Source of the DNA: Planctomycetota bacterium
GTDB lineage: Bacteria > Planctomycetota > UBA1135 > GCA-002686595
DNA length: 45,337 bases
Direction: 5' to 3'
Assembly (NCBI GenBank): GCA_002720975.1
Contig: PBIX01000061.1
Span: 1 to 45,337, forward strand
Positions 42,649 through 45,337 of the stretch are shown piece after piece. Every line of letters begins with the position of its first letter. The first letter of the stretch is position 1. The notes below the pieces were generated by a model. The model worked only from the letters and a program-made list of their open reading frames with translations. It did no database searches and had not been told where the DNA came from. Made by a program: the position numbers and the translations under genes.

Positions 42649-43368
42649 ATGGGAGAGCGACCGGCTGGACGACCTTGGCACGCCAACACGCGCCTGGACC
42701 ATTTCTGCATCGTGACCTGGGCCATGGAGCCCGAACGCTTGGCGCGGGCTCTACCTGAGGGAATCGAACCCCAGGTCTTCGAAGTGGATGGGCGTGAGTG
42801 TTCCCTCGCCTCGGCCGTGGCCTTTGAAGACCGGGACTTCCACTTCAAGGGGTGCCCGCTCGCGCGGATCTCCTGTGGCCAGATCAACTACCGGGCCTAC
42901 GTTCACCGCGGGGAGCAGACCGGCGTCTACTTCTTCCGCACGGTGCTGGGCAGTCGCTGGACGGTCGTTCCGAGACGCCTCTGGTCCATGCCCTGGGTGC
43001 ATGAACCGGTCGAGGTGGTCGGCCGCTGGGAGGGGTCGGAGGTTCGCACTCTGGACGTGGAGGCACCCGGGGCTGTGGGTCGGACGTCGATCCGGTTGGC
43101 AGCTGGAGAGGGTTCTGAGGTGCCGCCGGCCCTGCGCTCCTCGCAGGTGGCGGATCCTGCCCTGGGTTGGTTCACCCGGTACGATGGGCGCCTGGGTCGC
43201 TACAGCGTGTGGCATCCACCCCTGGAGGTGCAGGCAACACGCGTTGTCGTGGCAAGCGCGGGCCCATTGGAGGAGGCGGGTCTGGTGGATCCCGGACAGG
43301 CCCCCCTTGCTGCCCTCGCCCAACGCAGCGTGGAGTTCGACGTTCACCTGCCCCCCCTCATCGGCTGA
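42649..43368 (+). CDS. DUF2071 (YqjF-like) protein
   Basis: The 239-residue product matches the DUF2071 family: RPWHANTRLDHFCIVTWAMEPERLARALPEG, where the N-terminal strand and the 'P.GIE...' turn are typical, then INYRAYVHRGEQTGVYFFR and the later YDGRLGRYSVWHPPLE. Function is unknown. Start is uncertain: the ATG at 42649 is used, but a TTG at 42619 overlaps the purB stop as TTGA and would add ten residues; coupling by TTGA/GTGA is common in this window. Confidence 0.8.
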   Translation: MGERPAGRPWHANTRLDHFCIVTWAMEPERLARALPEGIEPQVFEVDGRECSLASAVAFEDRDFHFKGCPLARISCGQINYRAYVHRGEQTGVYFFRTVLGSRWTVVPRRLWSMPWVHEPVEVVGRWEGSEVRTLDVEAPGAVGRTSIRLAAGEGSEVPPALRSSQVADPALGWFTRYDGRLGRYSVWHPPLEVQATRVVVASAGPLEEAGLVDPGQAPLAALAQRSVEFDVHLPPLIG

Positions 43369-43442
43369 CCCGTTCCGTTCCGGAGAGTTGTCCAGGGATC
43401 CGCTCTCATGCACCGGCGGGCAGCGGTTAGCCTCCCCCTGCG

Positions 43443-44321
43443 ATGAACTACCTCATCAGTGGCGCGACGGGTTTCGTGGGCACGCATCTCCTCAACCACT
43501 TGCGTGGCGGTGGGCAGGGAGTAGAGGTCATCAGTCGACGTCCGAACGTGGGCTGTGACTGGACGATGGAGAGCCTCCTGCCGGCGGTCCTGCAAGCCGA
43601 TGTGGTCGTGCATCTGGCTGGCGCCGGCGTCATGGATGCGGCCTGGAGCCCCGCGCGCAAGCTCGAGTTGGAGCGCAGCAGGGTGGAGACCACCGCGCTC
43701 CTGGCACGAGCGTGTGTCGAGGCTTCCCGGCAGGGGCACACCCCGCGGCTCGTCTCGGCCTCGGCTGTGGGCTACTACGGCCCGCATGCCCCTGGAGAAG
43801 TGCAGGAGGAGTCGAGTCCACCTGGAGAGGACTTCCTCGCGCAGCTCTGCGTGAAGTGGGAGGGCGCCCTCTCCGTGGCGCAGGAAGCGGGAGTCCCGGT
43901 CTCGACCGTACGAATAGGAGTGGTGTTGGGGGCAGATGGCGGAGCCCTCAAGCGCATGCTGCTGCCCTTCAAGCTGGGCCTGGGTGGGCCCCTTGGTTCT
44001 GGGCGTCAGAGCTTCCCTTGGATTCACGTCCAGGACCTGGTGCGTCTGATCGAGTTCATTGCCCAGGATGGCGATCGTGCGGGGATCTACAACGGCGTGG
44101 CTCCGGGGTGTGTGGATCAGCGCACCTTTGCACGGACTTTGGGCCGCGCCATGGGCAGGCCTGCGCTACTTCCGGCTCCGGCTCTTGCCCTGCGCCTGCT
44201 CTTGGGCGAGCGGTCCACTCTTCTGCTGACGGGTCAGGAGGTTCGACCTTCCGCAGCACTCGCGGCTAGCTTTGAGTTCGAGCACCCGCTCCTGGCCGAC
44301 GCGCTCGTCGACCTCCTCTAG
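43443..44321 (+). CDS. TIGR01777-family NAD(P)-dependent epimerase/oxidoreductase
   Basis: The 292-residue product is an extended short-chain dehydrogenase of the YfcH/TIGR01777 group. It has the nucleotide-binding start MNYLISGATGFVGTHLLNHL, VVVHLAGAGVMDAAWSP, KLELERSRVETTALLARA, the active-site region SASAVGYYG with Tyr, VSTVRIGVVLGADGG and the conserved SFPWIHVQDLVRLIEF, with the DUF1731-like end (GRPALLPAPALALRLLLGE). The substrate is unknown for the whole group. It is the last plus-strand gene and converges with the sugar transferase. Confidence 0.93.
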   Translation: MNYLISGATGFVGTHLLNHLRGGGQGVEVISRRPNVGCDWTMESLLPAVLQADVVVHLAGAGVMDAAWSPARKLELERSRVETTALLARACVEASRQGHTPRLVSASAVGYYGPHAPGEVQEESSPPGEDFLAQLCVKWEGALSVAQEAGVPVSTVRIGVVLGADGGALKRMLLPFKLGLGGPLGSGRQSFPWIHVQDLVRLIEFIAQDGDRAGIYNGVAPGCVDQRTFARTLGRAMGRPALLPAPALALRLLLGERSTLLLTGQEVRPSAALAASFEFEHPLLADALVDLL

Positions 44322-44353
44322 GTCTCGTGGGTCGGCGCAGGGGCTGAGGCCGT

Positions 44354-45130
44354 TTAACTCCTCCAGCCGCGCATGCGCACCATCCAGAGTGGCGTCCGCA
44401 GCAGGATTCTCAAGTCGTCGGAGAGGGAGTACTCCCGGCGGTAGGCCTCGTCCTGCTCGAACTTGCGCTGATACATGAGGGCATCGTTACCGGCGTAGCC
44501 TGTCGTGATCTGCGCCAAGCCCGTGATTCCCGGGAGCAGGGCATTGCGTCGCGCGAAGTGGGGCACGTGCTTGCAAGCAAAGGAGTGGGTCTCCTTCATC
44601 TCGGGGCGCGGGCCTATAAACGTCATGTTGCCCTGCAGAATGTTCAGCATCTGGGGCAACTCGTCCAGGTGGGTCTGGCGCAGGAACTGACCGAAGGGCG
44701 GTACTCGGCCCTCGTCTCCTTTCTGCCAAGCCTCATACTCGGTCCCATGGGAGTCGTCCATGGTGCGTAACTTGTAGAGCTTGAATGGGCGTGTGCGGTG
44801 GCCGATGCGGTCCTGAACGAAGATCGCCCGCCTGAACGAACGGAAGCGAATTGCGTTGATCAGGAACAGAGGCAGGGTCACGGCAACGACCACCGGTAGG
44901 CTGACCAAGATGAGGAGGGTGTTTAGGATCGGGCGCCCGAATCTGGCGTAGATGCCGTGCGGTTGAAGCTGTTCCCAAGCGTGTCCATTCTCGCCATCTT
45001 GCGGGTTCTCATTGAGATTCAGACCACCGTCGTCCCACTCCAGCGGGGATTGCCAGGGCAACTCAGCTCCTGATTGGAGCGGAGCCACCGTCGTTCTGGG
45101 GCCTGGCGGAGCCTGAATGGGGTGTGGCAT
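44354..45130 (-). CDS. Bacterial sugar transferase (undecaprenyl-phosphate sugar transferase family)
   Basis: The 258-residue product is a short, WcaJ/PglC-like initiating transferase that moves a sugar phosphate to a lipid carrier for polysaccharide or glycan synthesis. It has one hydrophobic anchor (about residues 66-92) and the catalytic family motifs FKLYKLRTM, HLDELPQMLNILQGNMTFIGPRPE and PGITGLAQI. The first 60 residues are polar and proline-rich and appear specific to this protein. Sugar specificity cannot be told. No other polysaccharide gene lies in the window, but more may follow outside it. Confidence 0.93.
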   Translation of the reverse strand: MPHPIQAPPGPRTTVAPLQSGAELPWQSPLEWDDGGLNLNENPQDGENGHAWEQLQPHGIYARFGRPILNTLLILVSLPVVVAVTLPLFLINAIRFRSFRRAIFVQDRIGHRTRPFKLYKLRTMDDSHGTEYEAWQKGDEGRVPPFGQFLRQTHLDELPQMLNILQGNMTFIGPRPEMKETHSFACKHVPHFARRNALLPGITGLAQITTGYAGNDALMYQRKFEQDEAYRREYSLSDDLRILLRTPLWMVRMRGWRS

Positions 45131-45222
45131 GACCGAAACGTGCGAGTGATCGAGGGGCGGGAATCGATGTCGGGGGGCGAGCTCGTGAGCCCTACCAGCG
45201 GGACACGACCCCCTTAATCCGT

Positions 45223-45251
45223 TGTATAGCGGTCAGGTGGGGCACATTCCA
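45223..45251 (-). promoter_or_regulatory. Possible promoter of the sugar transferase gene
   Basis: Minus-strand TATACA (45228-45223) is a fair -10 element, with TGGAAT 17 bases upstream (45251-45246) as a poor -35. The leader to the ATG at 45130 would be about 85 bases. No gene is seen between 45131 and the window end at 45337. Confidence 0.3.
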
Positions 45252-45337
45252 TTGGCAATATGCACCCCCTTCCTGGGCGCTCAGGGTACATGCGCGGTTC
45301 CGGGTGTCCTCACCGCCGTCCACTTGGAAATCCCAAG

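Overview
The window is GC-rich, densely coding bacterial DNA. It holds 37 intact protein genes, one frameshifted gene and one tRNA. The gene content points to Planctomycetota. The main evidence is a very large secreted protein of the planctomycete type (ThuA domains, sugar-dehydrogenase-like propeller, HEAT repeats and a CxxCH cytochrome), a secreted sialate O-acetylesterase-like enzyme, an exported PQQ-propeller protein, a Ser/Thr kinase with TPRs, and many gene starts without a clear Shine-Dalgarno sequence. The phylum call is an inference from gene families; no rRNA or marker tree is available. I see no insertion sequence, prophage, CRISPR array or integration site.

Layout. 1-7 kb: tRNA-Gly(CCC) with a strong promoter, an exported secretin-N-like protein of unknown function, a PQQ propeller, TypA/BipA (minus) and a lipoprotein phosphodiesterase with a LamG-like tail. 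7-10 kb (minus): a Ser/Thr kinase with TolB-like and TPR regions, followed 13 bp later by a fusion of a DnaQ-fold domain (key catalytic residues replaced) to a WYL-like domain. 10-14 kb (plus): an unknown protein, a frameshifted gene, and the three-gene proton-translocating transhydrogenase pntAA-pntAB-pntB. 14-17 kb (minus): a UPF0261/Tm-1-like protein, a PEP-hydrolase-family TIM barrel and a cupin, tightly packed as one operon. 17-24 kb: the 1646-residue ThuA/propeller/HEAT/cytochrome protein, divergent from the sialate O-acetylesterase and a GNAT acetyltransferase.

24-28 kb (minus): two tandem, closely related B12-binding-type radical SAM proteins 2 bp apart. 28-31 kb (minus): an overlapping exported set (lipoprotein, HEAT protein, gluzincin-like protein without a visible HExxH), preceded by an unknown protein. 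31-36 kb (plus): a PpiC/SurA-like exported protein, a small zinc-ribbon protein and an ABC exporter. 36-37 kb (minus): ispD-ispF. 37-44 kb (plus): ruvC, an unknown protein, a membrane-anchored HhH protein, nadC, an anti-sigma-type ATPase, a VanZ-like protein, purB, a DUF2071 protein and a TIGR01777 epimerase. The window ends with a minus-strand sugar transferase.

Most neighbours on one strand are separated by a few bases or overlap by 1-4 bp (ATGA, GTGA, TTGA), so translational coupling is common. Housekeeping functions (PntAB, IspDF, RuvC, NadC, PurB, TypA) are interleaved with lineage-specific exported proteins. The least understood units are the kinase plus DnaQ-WYL pair, the radical SAM pair, the split Tm-1-like operon, and the HEAT/peptidase-like exported operon.
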